64,000 nt of DNA from a virus: IMG/VR virus record IMGVR_UViG_3300045994_000055, positions 1 to 64,000 of that record, one strand, 5' to 3'. Under the pieces are notes generated by a model. That model was not told where the DNA came from and made no database searches. It saw only the letters and a list, made by a program, of their open reading frames with translations. Below are positions 14,853 to 23,564 of this stretch, piece after piece; the stretch's first letter is position 1; each line of letters starts with the position of its first letter. A program made the translations under genes and the position numbers.

Positions 14853-15940
14853 TACAATTTACAGACTTACACGCACAATACGCAGAAGCAAAGACAGAGA
14901 TTGATGCTGCTATAGCAAACGTCATTGCCAAGTCAAGCTTTATCACTGGCCCGTTAGTAGAACAGTTTGAAGCAGACTTTGCATCGTACGTTGGGTCAGA
15001 TGCTTGCTGCGCGACTGGATCAGGAACCAATGCTCTAATGTGCGCAATGATGGCAATAGGCATAGAAGCAGGTGATGAAGTTATTACAACACCGCATACA
15101 TTTATCTCTACATCAGAAGCAATCATCTGGCAAAATGCACGGCCTGTATTTGTGGACATTGACGAGCAGTATCAGATTGATGTAAACAAAATTGAAGCTG
15201 CCATTACTGATAAGACAAAGGCCATCTTGTTTGTTGACATGTATGGACAAACACCTGACATTGACAGATTAAAGGAAATTGCTGACAAGCATGACCTATG
15301 GTTAATCGAGGATGCTGCTCATGCAATTGGGTCATCGTACAAAGGTCAGTTGGTTGGCAGTCTAGTAGACTTGACTTGCTTCAGTTTTAATCCAGTGAAG
15401 AATCTTGGTGCAATGGGCGATGCTGGTGCATTAACTGGTGACCCAGAACTTATTAAGAAAGCTAAGATGTACCGCGACCACGGTCGCGTGATTAAGTGGG
15501 ACTTTGACCTTCGCGGCATTAACGCACGAATTGACAATTTTCAATCGCAAATTGTACGTGCCAAGTTACCTTACTTAAAGGGATGGTTGGATACTAAGCG
15601 TGATATTTGCCACAAGTACACACGTGAACTAAAGAACTACGTTGTTACCCCAGTTGAAGCAGAATACTCGCATCATACGTATTACGTCTATGTCATTCAA
15701 GTTAACAACCGCGACGCATACGTAGAGTATATGAAAGAGAAAGGTGTGGTGGTTAACATCCATTACATTAAGAGCTTAACTGAGCAACCTATCTTTAGAC
15801 AGTATGGCGGCAATTGCCCTATTACAGAAGATATGTGCACTAAGATTGTCAGCTTGCCTTGCTACCACACATTGTCAGACGACGATCAAAATTACATTAT
15901 ACGTTTAACGCAGGAATGGGCAGACCAAAATGGGAATTAA
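14849..15940 (+). CDS. DegT/DnrJ/EryC1 sugar aminotransferase
   Basis: This 363-residue PLP enzyme converts a keto-sugar nucleotide to an amino sugar. It shows G-S-G-T-N-A-L (cofactor phosphate region), E-D-A-A-H-A-I-G (154-161) and the PLP lysine K184 in F-S-F-N-P-V-K-N-L-G. Length is typical. ATGA overlap with the radical SAM gene and overlap with the dehydrogenase gene show a tight operon. With the epimerase and dehydrogenase it could make a UDP- or GDP-linked amino sugar; the exact product is unknown. Confidence 0.93.
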   Translation: MIQFTDLHAQYAEAKTEIDAAIANVIAKSSFITGPLVEQFEADFASYVGSDACCATGSGTNALMCAMMAIGIEAGDEVITTPHTFISTSEAIIWQNARPVFVDIDEQYQIDVNKIEAAITDKTKAILFVDMYGQTPDIDRLKEIADKHDLWLIEDAAHAIGSSYKGQLVGSLVDLTCFSFNPVKNLGAMGDAGALTGDPELIKKAKMYRDHGRVIKWDFDLRGINARIDNFQSQIVRAKLPYLKGWLDTKRDICHKYTRELKNYVVTPVEAEYSHHTYYVYVIQVNNRDAYVEYMKEKGVVVNIHYIKSLTEQPIFRQYGGNCPITEDMCTKIVSLPCYHTLSDDDQNYIIRLTQEWADQNGN

Positions 15941-16817
15941 ATTAGCAGTTGTGGGCTCTGGTTACTGGGGCTCTAAGGTGGTGGCGGCACTTGAGAAAAA
16001 TCGAAGTGTGGGAAAGTTGCAGGTTATTGATATCCGCAATGGACAAACTATTGACGACATTGACTCTGACGTTACCGCAGCTATTATTGCAACACCACTG
16101 TGGGATCACTTTGACACTGCAACTAAGCTATTAGAGCGTGGACTTGATTGCTACATTGAAAAGCCAATGGCAGAAACTGCTGAACAATGCAAGACACTTA
16201 GTGGCTACGCTAGAGATCGTATCGTAATGGTGGGCCACATCTTTTTGTATCATCCTGCATTGCAAGTTGTCAAAGATGCTATGTCACAGATTGGTAATGT
16301 TACACTAGTTAAAAGCGAGCGTTTGAATTGGGGCATTTACCAAACCAAAACAACGCCGTTATTAAGCCTTTTACCGCATGACATCTCTATTGTGCAAGAA
16401 CTGTTAAAGGGAAGCATAGTAGTGCAGTCTGCGAAACAGATGACGTTTACCAACAATATTGTGCCTGATTACATTAATTTTAGCGGTAGAGTAGGCAATA
16501 TCAGCGTTGATATTACGGGTTCGTGGTACTGGCCCGAGCGTGTGCGTAAGCTTACAGTGATAGGCGATAAAGGGCACATCGTGTGGGATGATAACCAAAA
16601 CAAGGTGTACGTGTATTCTGGTGAGGTTAAGGAACGCAGATTGACTGAATTGAATATGGCCACCGTGCAGCCAGACGAATCTCTTACTCCGTTGGAGCAC
16701 GAGTTGAATCACTTCATTGATTGTGTTGTTACTAGAGCAACACCGCATAGCGATTGTAATAACGCTATTGATGTTGCTTTAACTATTGACGAGGTTAACT
16801 CATTGCTCGCTGTGTAA
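15930..16817 (+). CDS. Gfo/Idh/MocA-family oxidoreductase
   Basis: This 295-residue NAD(P)-dependent sugar dehydrogenase has an N-terminal dinucleotide fold (A-V-V-G-S-G-Y-W-G-S) and the family signature E-K-P-M-A with K78, usually catalytic. It overlaps the aminotransferase gene by 11 bases. Enzymes of this family make 3-keto or uronic sugar intermediates for DegT aminotransferases, fitting its neighbours. It is the last rightward gene; its stop overlaps the convergent gene by 18 bases and an intrinsic terminator follows. Confidence 0.9.
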   Translation: MGIKLAVVGSGYWGSKVVAALEKNRSVGKLQVIDIRNGQTIDDIDSDVTAAIIATPLWDHFDTATKLLERGLDCYIEKPMAETAEQCKTLSGYARDRIVMVGHIFLYHPALQVVKDAMSQIGNVTLVKSERLNWGIYQTKTTPLLSLLPHDISIVQELLKGSIVVQSAKQMTFTNNIVPDYINFSGRVGNISVDITGSWYWPERVRKLTVIGDKGHIVWDDNQNKVYVYSGEVKERRLTELNMATVQPDESLTPLEHELNHFIDCVVTRATPHSDCNNAIDVALTIDEVNSLLAV

Positions 16818-19619
16818 GCTAACAAAATACTGCTTCAACCAAACCCAGTCAAACGCTTGTTTGAGCTGGGTTTTATCATGACTGTTGGCAGCATAAAATG
16901 CCACAGCATCCTTAGCACCTTGCAAGCACCATTCGGCATATTCACCTTCTGCTTTGGTTGTCCAAGTTTTAAGCCTATAGCTATTCTCAATAGTAGGAGT
17001 CTCGTCATTGAATTGCGATAGCTTTGCTACTTCACGGAATGCTGTGCGCCAGGTTTGATAAGGTGTAGTATTGAACGCTGCGATAGCAGACACAATAGGT
17101 ACAACTTCATGTGCTGCACTCATTGTATAGTCAATACCAAAGTTTGTCATGTTCTTAACAATGTTGCAGTTATACATAACAATGCCCATGTGCCCGTACT
17201 CCAATCCGTTCATAGGATTGTGTGCATGGAAAATGTAGTGCTTGGGTTGCTGGAACAAGTCAGGTTGGAAAGTAAAGTCAAACAATGGCTCTACGATTGT
17301 TTTTGCAAACACTGCATAGTACCAATGCGTCTTGCTCATCTCTGCTGCCTTCTTAAGCGCATTGTCCATACCTTCCACGCCGTGTAAACGTTGTGCACTT
17401 GGATACTGTGCTTTAAGTATTTCCCAATTTTCATCTGCATCTGTTTCGTCGTACGATATAAAGATAACGTCCATTGGAATACATTCCACTGACTTATTGT
17501 GCGACTTATCAATAAATGGATAATCGTATACTTGAGTCTTTAGGTATTGCTTAATATCACGTGGGATTGCCACACACCCGTTGTCAGCAGTTGCAGAGGT
17601 GGCAGTGCGATCTTTCTGCGTCCACATGCATGGTTCGAATCCTAACCCGCCTGCACGGTTCATAAACATAGCATACGGTCCTTTGAACTCGTGCTTCATA
17701 ATCTCTGCAACTAAGTTATCTGAGTTGTAATGTACGTGCTCGGGATCGTAACGTAATAGCAAGTTGTCTTGGTGGTAGCATATAACGTTGAACCAGTCTA
17801 ATAGCTCTAGCTCTGCCATCTGTGTCTTAACCGACTCTACGTGTATATAGAATGTATCACCACGCTTTTGGAACTCAGAGCCAAAGCAGTGGATCATCTC
17901 TGCTTGCCAAGGCTCTGGCGTCCATGTAAAGTCAAACGCCGTGTACTCGCAGAGTGACGAAGTAACCCAAACGTATTCAGACGTAGTTACGTTCATAATG
18001 CGGCGCAGTGCATCTAGTTGGTTGTCAACAAATCTTGTTACTTTAATACGCGGGTAACGTGACTTTAAAGACATCAGCGATTCATCAGGATTGCCGTGAT
18101 CAACATAATACATGTCAAAGTTGTCATTGCCAGTTTTAACATACTGATCTTTGACAAAGTTCAGGTTAGGAAACTCAGCTAACGTTTTAGCCCATTTGGT
18201 ATGGCGTTCAAATTCCCATTTGTTAATGAGGAATGTGTCACTCCATTTTTCCCATTGTGAGCCAAACACATGGGTCATGTAGCTTTGCCACGGTTGAGCG
18301 TGCCATTCAAAGTTAAAGTCGTCGTATACGTTTTCAGAGCTAATGACCCAAAACTTGCTTGTCTTGGCTTTTGCTATGCAACGCTGTATGGTTTCAAGAT
18401 TGCTATTAACATAGCGGATTTTCTGCGCATTAGGGTACTTTTCAAGCAGTTTCCTGTATCTTTCTGCACTGGAAAAGTTGCTTTTGTCCATGAAGAAGAT
18501 ATCAAGTACTTGCACAGCTTTGCGCTCTTTAGCGAGCAAAGGAGGCTCACCTTCAAACTTAGGCTCGGTTGCACCTGGCACTGTGTACGTTAGTCCCATG
18601 GACATTTGGAACTCTGAACCAAAGTGGTGCACGTATGGCTCGTCTTTTGGGTGTGGTACCCAAGAGAAGTCAATCGCAGTTTGGTCTACTTCTTCTGGTA
18701 TGCTCCAGCGTTCTTTATTGGGCAGTAATTTAGCAACAACTTCATCTACATACTTTAATTCGGTTGCGCCGGGCATCCTATATTCTGCTGTAGGCATGAC
18801 TTGTGACGCATAGTGCTGATTACCAAATACATAAATGTAAGGAGGATCGTAAGGATTAGGTGCCCAAGAGTCGAGTTCGGACGTATCTAACTCAGCATAG
18901 TTGTAATTCCAATACTCATTGATTGCACGTTTGGTGACTATTACTTCTTCGCAATATTTGTAGTCTACTGCACCAGGTACTCTATACTCTACCGTTGGCA
19001 TTGCGACAGACGAATACCATGCGTTACCAAATACATAAATGTAAAGAGGATCGTGTGGGTTAGGCACCCAGGACTTGTCAATTTCCCAATCTATTTCATC
19101 TTTGAGCACAACCCAATTTGCATTGTTTTGTGCAAGCTTGGCAACAATGTCGTCTACGTACTTTGTCTCTGTCGCACCAGTTACCTTGTATGCAATAGTA
19201 GGTTGGATGACACCAGGGTGCCACTGGTTGCCAAACACATAGTTCATAGGAGGATCAAACGGGTTAGGTTCCCAAGAGTAATCAAACTCCTCTATGCTAA
19301 AGTTTACATACCATTGGTTGCCATAGTTAGGCAGACGTCTAAGCACTTGCTGCATGAACTTATATTCTTTTGCACCTTCGGCGACGAAGGTAACGCATGG
19401 CCTATACTCTGCAGGTACCCATTGGTTCCCCCAGGCGTGTATGTAGGCTGGCCCCGGATCTGGACGCCATTCAAAATCGAAGTCAGTATAGTCGCAGCAT
19501 CCGTCTAGTAGCCAAAAGCTGCCAGTGCGGCATTGTGCTTTAGCATCAGCTAAGTCCTTAGCTGGCTTTTCAAACGGAAATAGATATGGTTTTTGGTTTG
19601 TGTAAAATACGTCGAACAT
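16800..19619 (-). CDS. Large repeat protein with degenerate glycosyltransferase-like modules
   Basis: This 939-residue protein contains eight cores of the type [FW]-x-P-x-P-...-[HYV]-x-[FW]-G-[NS]-x-[WFH], at about 48-67, 114-133, 182-201, 249-268, 318-337, 436-456, 562-583 and 780-805. The first five are spaced about 67 residues apart, the next about 120. Later modules begin with D-x-F/Y-x-D and the last (715-870) aligns by eye with the glycosyltransferase-like protein at 32314-33207 (F-I-S-Y-D-E; N-P-M-N-G-L-E-Y-G; T-P-Y-Q-T-W-R-T-A-F-R-E). The usual D-x-D is not evident. Possibly a glycan-binding or enzymatic repeat protein; function unknown. Last gene of the leftward operon. Confidence 0.8.
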   Translation of the reverse strand: MFDVFYTNQKPYLFPFEKPAKDLADAKAQCRTGSFWLLDGCCDYTDFDFEWRPDPGPAYIHAWGNQWVPAEYRPCVTFVAEGAKEYKFMQQVLRRLPNYGNQWYVNFSIEEFDYSWEPNPFDPPMNYVFGNQWHPGVIQPTIAYKVTGATETKYVDDIVAKLAQNNANWVVLKDEIDWEIDKSWVPNPHDPLYIYVFGNAWYSSVAMPTVEYRVPGAVDYKYCEEVIVTKRAINEYWNYNYAELDTSELDSWAPNPYDPPYIYVFGNQHYASQVMPTAEYRMPGATELKYVDEVVAKLLPNKERWSIPEEVDQTAIDFSWVPHPKDEPYVHHFGSEFQMSMGLTYTVPGATEPKFEGEPPLLAKERKAVQVLDIFFMDKSNFSSAERYRKLLEKYPNAQKIRYVNSNLETIQRCIAKAKTSKFWVISSENVYDDFNFEWHAQPWQSYMTHVFGSQWEKWSDTFLINKWEFERHTKWAKTLAEFPNLNFVKDQYVKTGNDNFDMYYVDHGNPDESLMSLKSRYPRIKVTRFVDNQLDALRRIMNVTTSEYVWVTSSLCEYTAFDFTWTPEPWQAEMIHCFGSEFQKRGDTFYIHVESVKTQMAELELLDWFNVICYHQDNLLLRYDPEHVHYNSDNLVAEIMKHEFKGPYAMFMNRAGGLGFEPCMWTQKDRTATSATADNGCVAIPRDIKQYLKTQVYDYPFIDKSHNKSVECIPMDVIFISYDETDADENWEILKAQYPSAQRLHGVEGMDNALKKAAEMSKTHWYYAVFAKTIVEPLFDFTFQPDLFQQPKHYIFHAHNPMNGLEYGHMGIVMYNCNIVKNMTNFGIDYTMSAAHEVVPIVSAIAAFNTTPYQTWRTAFREVAKLSQFNDETPTIENSYRLKTWTTKAEGEYAEWCLQGAKDAVAFYAANSHDKTQLKQAFDWVWLKQYFVSLHSEQ
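16841..16875 (+). terminator. Intrinsic terminator inside convergent gene
   Basis: AAACCCAGTCAAAC (16841-16854) pairs with GTTTGA-g-CTGGGTTT (16859-16873) with a single bulged base and a GCTT loop, followed by TTTTA. It ends the rightward sugar-cassette transcript while lying in the last codons of the leftward gene. No T tract follows on the minus strand. Confidence 0.85.
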
Positions 19620-19634
19620 TTAGACATTGTAGCA

Positions 19635-19838
19635 TTAATCTCTGCCCCAGTCAACCCTGTCCCACAACCGTTCATGTATCCAGTATAGCACGGTGTTAAA
19701 TGATAGTTGAATGAGTGCAATAGTACTCGAGGTAGACAGGTTGCCTAATATGGCATATGATATAGCAAAGGTTGCACCACTGCCGCATATACGCCAGCTT
19801 ATCGTTTTGATAAGTGACCGTTGATTAGACTCATGCAT
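19635..19838 (-). CDS. DUF2061-type small membrane protein
   Basis: The ATG at 19838 gives 67 residues, the usual size of this family; a longer frame would need a TTG at 19862 and overlaps the kinase gene more. The pattern E-S-N-Q-R-S-L-I-K-T-I-S-W-R-I, two hydrophobic segments (A-T-F-A-I-S-Y-A-I-L; I-A-L-I-Q-L-S-F) and a final Y-W-I-H-E-R-L-W match DUF2061 predicted inner-membrane proteins. In bacteria these often accompany APS-kinase or sulfation genes; here it directly follows an APS-kinase-like gene. Function unknown. Confidence 0.85.
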   Translation of the reverse strand: MHESNQRSLIKTISWRICGSGATFAISYAILGNLSTSSTIALIQLSFNTVLYWIHERLWDRVDWGRD

Positions 19839-20256
19839 ACATTTTTGCAGATATGCGGTCAACTATTATCTCGCTCCACCATTTACAATCTTGTGTAGTT
19901 ACCCGAAGATCATATTTTGAAGGAGGAACAAAGACTTTGTTTGTATCTTCATATCGACCTTCTTTGATTGTGTCTACATAGATTACAATATCAGGATCGA
20001 TGTTGGTGCGCATAATAGGCAGCGGACACACCATGTCAATTACGATAATGGACTTGCCTGATGCATCTGCTAAGTCACGCATACGTGTGCTTTGGCGTAT
20101 GCGTCCTTCTTCACTGAAGTCCCAATCTTCATTCTCTTTACGTACTTTGTCGGCATTGAGCCACAGTACACCAGTCCTAAAAAACAGGCCCGAGATCACA
20201 GCTTGCGCTAGTGTAGTTTTACCTGATCCCGGCAGGCCCATTATTAGAACTATCAT
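19831..20256 (-). CDS. APS-kinase-like P-loop kinase (CysC-like)
   Basis: This 141-residue kinase has Walker A G-L-P-G-S-G-K-T (7-14), L-N-A-D-K-V-R, D-W-D-F-S-E-E-G-R-I-R-Q and V-C-P-L-P-x2-R, followed by E-G-R-Y-E-D-T-N-K. This resembles adenylylsulfate kinases, which phosphorylate APS to PAPS, the sulfate donor, but it is shorter than typical CysC (about 200 residues), so a different small substrate is possible. Its start overlaps the carbamoyltransferase stop (ATGA) and its end overlaps the DUF2061 gene. Confidence 0.85.
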   Translation of the reverse strand: MIVLIMGLPGSGKTTLAQAVISGLFFRTGVLWLNADKVRKENEDWDFSEEGRIRQSTRMRDLADASGKSIIVIDMVCPLPIMRTNIDPDIVIYVDTIKEGRYEDTNKVFVPPSKYDLRVTTQDCKWWSEIIVDRISAKMYA

Positions 20257-21740
20257 GAATAAACTTTAACTCCATATTCTTTTTCGAAACGTTGTGCATC
20301 CTTAACGTCATTGACAATAGGTTCGCCGCGAATGTTTAAACTCGTGTTTAGCAGCATAGGACAGCCTGTTATAGCGTACCACGCTTCTAGTAGACCACGA
20401 ACACCAGAGACACAGTCTTTAGGCACTGTTTGTACTCGGCTCGTTCCGTCTTTATGCACTATAGCAGGATACTTTTGCGGCTCACGACATTGTGCAACCA
20501 CTTGCATATAAGGACTAAGTGGCATGTTTTTGGGCATGTCAAAAAATCGATCAACATGCTCTTCCAATATAATAGGAGCAAACGGGCGGAACTTTTGACG
20601 TTGCTTGATTTCGTTTACTTTGTCTTTAATCTCTTTACCACGCGGATCAGCAAGCAAGCTTCTGTTGCCTAGTGCACGTGGCCCAAACTCTGCTTGTCCA
20701 GATGCAACACCAACGATTTGATTTGATAGCAGCTCATTGAGCAGCTTGTCAACTGGGTATGGTCCGGGAATAAAATTGCCCAGGTACGGGTGCTTCCAGT
20801 CTAGCTTCTTTCCGTATGCTAGTGCGGCGGCTCCTAAACTAGAGCCTGCGTCACCTGGGTTAGGCATGATCCAAATATTCTTGAAATATTTCCCAAGGTT
20901 GTTATTGGCGAGACAATTAAGTGCAACACCGCCCATGTATACCAAGTTTTCAGAGTCACCAAGTGCTTGCGCCTTCTTCATTACAGTATAGATTAGTTTT
21001 TCAGCAAGGTGTTGCCCTGCTGCGGCAATATCGTATTTGTTCCATTGTGCAATGTAGTCCCCACATAATCCCATATGCAAATTTCTAGTAAACGTCAACG
21101 TTGCAGGGTCAGAAACTAAGTCTTGCGCAAATGTACCAGCAAGTGAGCTATTACCGTAAGCAGCCATTCCCATCAATATGTATTCTTCGTCCATTGGGCG
21201 CAAGCCTACTTCTTGAGTCAAAGCTGAATACATCAAGCCAATGCTGTGTGGGTATTTTTGCCCCCAAAGTTTTTTGTACTTTGCTTTGCCTTTGTCGTCA
21301 TAGTGTGCGGCATAGATACTAATTGTGTCAAATTCACCAACTGCGTCAATGACTACCACAGTAGCTTTGTCGTACGGACTTGTTTGGAAACCTGCGGCAG
21401 CGTGAGAAAGATGATGGTTCCAGCAAGATGTAGATCCTTTGAAGCTTGTGAAATGTGGTCCGAGTTGTTTGTGCAGGACTTGACTTAGTGTTATCTTACC
21501 CCATTCAATACCTTGACCCGAGTACAATTGACGCAACTGTTTTACTAATGGACGTTCGTAATACGCAATGTGCTCTACATTGTAGTATCCCAAAATATTT
21601 GCTAGGCCAGGGCAAATATTAGGATCGCTTTTCTCTTTTGAATAGCGCTCACTGTGTGACGCATATAAAATTTTACCGTCAGCCCCAATAACGCTTAAGC
21701 CTGCGTCATGAAATCCAGCTGATATTCCTACTATTGGCAT
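20253..21740 (-). CDS. NodU/CmcH-family carbamoyltransferase
   Basis: This 495-residue enzyme would transfer a carbamoyl group from carbamoyl phosphate, via carbamoyl-adenylate, to a hydroxyl. The Kae1/YrdC-like N-terminal part shows G-I-S-A-G-F-H-D-A-G, N-H-H-L-S-H-A-A-A, V-I-D-A-V-G-E and G-G-V-A-L-N-C. The C-terminal part shows E-F-G-P-R-A-L-G-N-R-S, F-R-P-F-A-P and L-N-T-S-L-N-I-R-G-E-P-I-V. It starts 1 base after the SGNH hydrolase and is coupled to the kinase. Relatives decorate antibiotics, Nod factors or sugars; the acceptor here is unknown, possibly a glycan or modified nucleotide. Confidence 0.93.
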   Translation of the reverse strand: MPIVGISAGFHDAGLSVIGADGKILYASHSERYSKEKSDPNICPGLANILGYYNVEHIAYYERPLVKQLRQLYSGQGIEWGKITLSQVLHKQLGPHFTSFKGSTSCWNHHLSHAAAGFQTSPYDKATVVVIDAVGEFDTISIYAAHYDDKGKAKYKKLWGQKYPHSIGLMYSALTQEVGLRPMDEEYILMGMAAYGNSSLAGTFAQDLVSDPATLTFTRNLHMGLCGDYIAQWNKYDIAAAGQHLAEKLIYTVMKKAQALGDSENLVYMGGVALNCLANNNLGKYFKNIWIMPNPGDAGSSLGAAALAYGKKLDWKHPYLGNFIPGPYPVDKLLNELLSNQIVGVASGQAEFGPRALGNRSLLADPRGKEIKDKVNEIKQRQKFRPFAPIILEEHVDRFFDMPKNMPLSPYMQVVAQCREPQKYPAIVHKDGTSRVQTVPKDCVSGVRGLLEAWYAITGCPMLLNTSLNIRGEPIVNDVKDAQRFEKEYGVKVYS

Positions 21741-21741
21741 A

Positions 21742-22383
21742 TTAAGACCATCCTAATTCTTTGATTTTATCTAGCACTTTATTTGCCACGACACGGTGAC
21801 CGTCATCTAAAAAGTGACCGTTTGGCCCTTGGGGAAGCCCGTAAGTCCATTCCGCCATACCTGTCCCTAATATCTCGTCAACAAAATATGTAGCATCCAC
21901 TTGTTTTCGCAACTCAGTGAATTTATGCTTGAATTTATTTTTATAGTATTCGTTACTAACGACCGGCATCATTATATAACGGATGTTGTTTAACTTTAAA
22001 AATGATTGCGCTAAAATAACATTCACTAAGTATTGCTTATAAATGTGTTCGTCATTGTAGTGTTTATTGATGTAGTCAACTAACTCTTTTCGTCCATGTC
22101 GCACCCATTTTCCAGTGTATCCTGGCCATATATCGTATACACCTTCTTCGTCTGCAAACTCCATCCTACCTGGTGACGTCCAACCTATTAGGACTACATC
22201 ATCAGGCGTTGCATGTTCTACTATATTTCGTACTACTTGTGTATTGCCACCGGAAGGTATACCACGGTTATCAACAGTGGCATTCAATTCTGCCGCAACT
22301 AGGCAAGGCCACGCATTGGTGCGGTCCTCTAGTTCTTCACCATATGTAAAGCTATCACCTACGGCTAATATGTTTTTAATCAT
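21742..22383 (-). CDS. SGNH/GDSL-type hydrolase
   Basis: This 213-residue protein has block I G-D-S-F-T-Y-G with nucleophile S11, a G-G-N-T segment (block III-like) and a C-terminal D-D-G-H (D193, H196), the catalytic dyad of SGNH esterases and O-acetyl-transfer or deacetylation enzymes. It has no signal peptide, so it probably acts in the cytoplasm. Its ATG overlaps the stop of a 33-residue gene (ATGA), and it precedes the carbamoyltransferase, suggesting it edits an acyl group on the same unknown product. Confidence 0.9.
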   Translation of the reverse strand: MIKNILAVGDSFTYGEELEDRTNAWPCLVAAELNATVDNRGIPSGGNTQVVRNIVEHATPDDVVLIGWTSPGRMEFADEEGVYDIWPGYTGKWVRHGRKELVDYINKHYNDEHIYKQYLVNVILAQSFLKLNNIRYIMMPVVSNEYYKNKFKHKFTELRKQVDATYFVDEILGTGMAEWTYGLPQGPNGHFLDDGHRVVANKVLDKIKELGWS

Positions 22384-22481
22384 TTATAGATAAATGGATC
22401 TCGCTTGCGTAGCTCTTTAAGCTTTTTACGATAACGGATCTCTAATTTGATTCTGTTGTAAAGAGTTTTTAACCAGTTCAT
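22380..22481 (-). CDS. 33-residue basic protein
   Basis: A small frame on the minus strand begins M-N-W-L-K-T and ends R-D-P-F-I-Y-K, with a strongly basic helix between. It fills the only gap in the operon: the stop TGA overlaps the SGNH hydrolase ATG (ATGA), and its ATG lies 4 bases from the upstream gene. I recall a similar small protein ending in R-K-K-L-K-E-L-R-K-R-D-P-F-I-Y in T4-like cyanophages. It probably binds nucleic acid or an acidic partner; function unknown. Confidence 0.75.
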   Translation of the reverse strand: MNWLKTLYNRIKLEIRYRKKLKELRKRDPFIYK

Positions 22482-22484
22482 ATT

Positions 22485-23564
22485 TTATTTAAGCAATTTA
22501 ATTTGCTGCTCCATGTAATCTTTGTCAGACCATTTGTAGTCGAATCCACAGTATGCTTGGTTTGTTTCTATGCTGCGAACGTTTAAGTGCCTGCTTAACT
22601 TTTTCCATACACGACGATGGCGGTCTGTTTCAAATGTTCGGCGTAAATCTACTTGTCCTACTTGTGGGTGTCCAATTGTTAATGACTTATCGTTGGGATC
22701 AAAGTTATTTGCAATAAGCCATTGTTTGAATTTCTCAAGTTCTTGTTGCATATACAAGTACGATCCTGGATTCTTCGCCCATTCAATGTCAAAGTCTCCC
22801 GCTGCTTCTGTTTGTGATCGCATTGCCACAGTTATTAACTCAGATACGTTTCTTCCTTCGTCTTGGAATACTTCCCAGTGATGTTTTCCCACTGCTTTGT
22901 TAACCCCCACATAAACTGCACCTTGTGAACGGCAAATGGTATCTACGCCAAATAATTCGTAATCCTCTTCTTCCAATGCAAACCGTGGTGCATTAAGGAA
23001 GCACATTAGTTGGGATGGTCTACGCCACTCTGGTGCATGAATATTTTTCCGCATACTCAACACTAATGACTCATATTCATGACACAACAAATTCAATTGT
23101 CTAATATGCCAACGTGTTGCATGGTCTGCTTTATTGTAGTATTGCGACATTGCGCCGCTTACGCCCTGTAAGTCCTCAAAGTACCTATGCAACCAGTTCA
23201 TTTTGTCGTGAACTATTTTGCACCCTGGCAAATTAGGTTCACCCACTGGCCCAGTAGTAATTGTATTCGCTACTGTGAATGTATCATTGATCTGGTAACC
23301 CAAGTCAGCTGCATTTATTGCTGCGATAGACTCATTCATTCGATTGCACAAAAATTCTGCATTACGCTTAGATTCCGTAAACCCAACAAAGCAGTAATTT
23401 TTTTCTAAATGGTAGTTATTATCCAACAAATGATTTAGTGCTTTAAGCCATTTACGACTTAATGAAGTATCAAAAACATCTACGTAAACTTTTAGCTCGT
23501 GCCCATCATCGGCTGTGAGCACCATTTCGATTTCATCTAACTTCGATTGATTCCCACCACTCAT
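22485..23564 (-). CDS. Conserved phage protein of radical SAM cluster
   Basis: This 359-residue soluble protein starts at an ATG with AAGGAAG well placed before it, although it overlaps the upstream radical SAM gene by 32 bases. Features include H-L-E-K-N-Y-C-F-V-G-F, N-W-L-H-R-Y-F-E-D-L-Q-G near the middle and R-R-T-F-E-T-D-R-H-R-R-V-W near the C-terminus. I recall similar unannotated proteins in aquatic T4-like phages. No catalytic motif is visible. Its position right after six radical SAM genes suggests a partner or substrate-handling role. Confidence 0.8.
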   Translation of the reverse strand: MSGGNQSKLDEIEMVLTADDGHELKVYVDVFDTSLSRKWLKALNHLLDNNYHLEKNYCFVGFTESKRNAEFLCNRMNESIAAINAADLGYQINDTFTVANTITTGPVGEPNLPGCKIVHDKMNWLHRYFEDLQGVSGAMSQYYNKADHATRWHIRQLNLLCHEYESLVLSMRKNIHAPEWRRPSQLMCFLNAPRFALEEEDYELFGVDTICRSQGAVYVGVNKAVGKHHWEVFQDEGRNVSELITVAMRSQTEAAGDFDIEWAKNPGSYLYMQQELEKFKQWLIANNFDPNDKSLTIGHPQVGQVDLRRTFETDRHRRVWKKLSRHLNVRSIETNQAYCGFDYKWSDKDYMEQQIKLLK

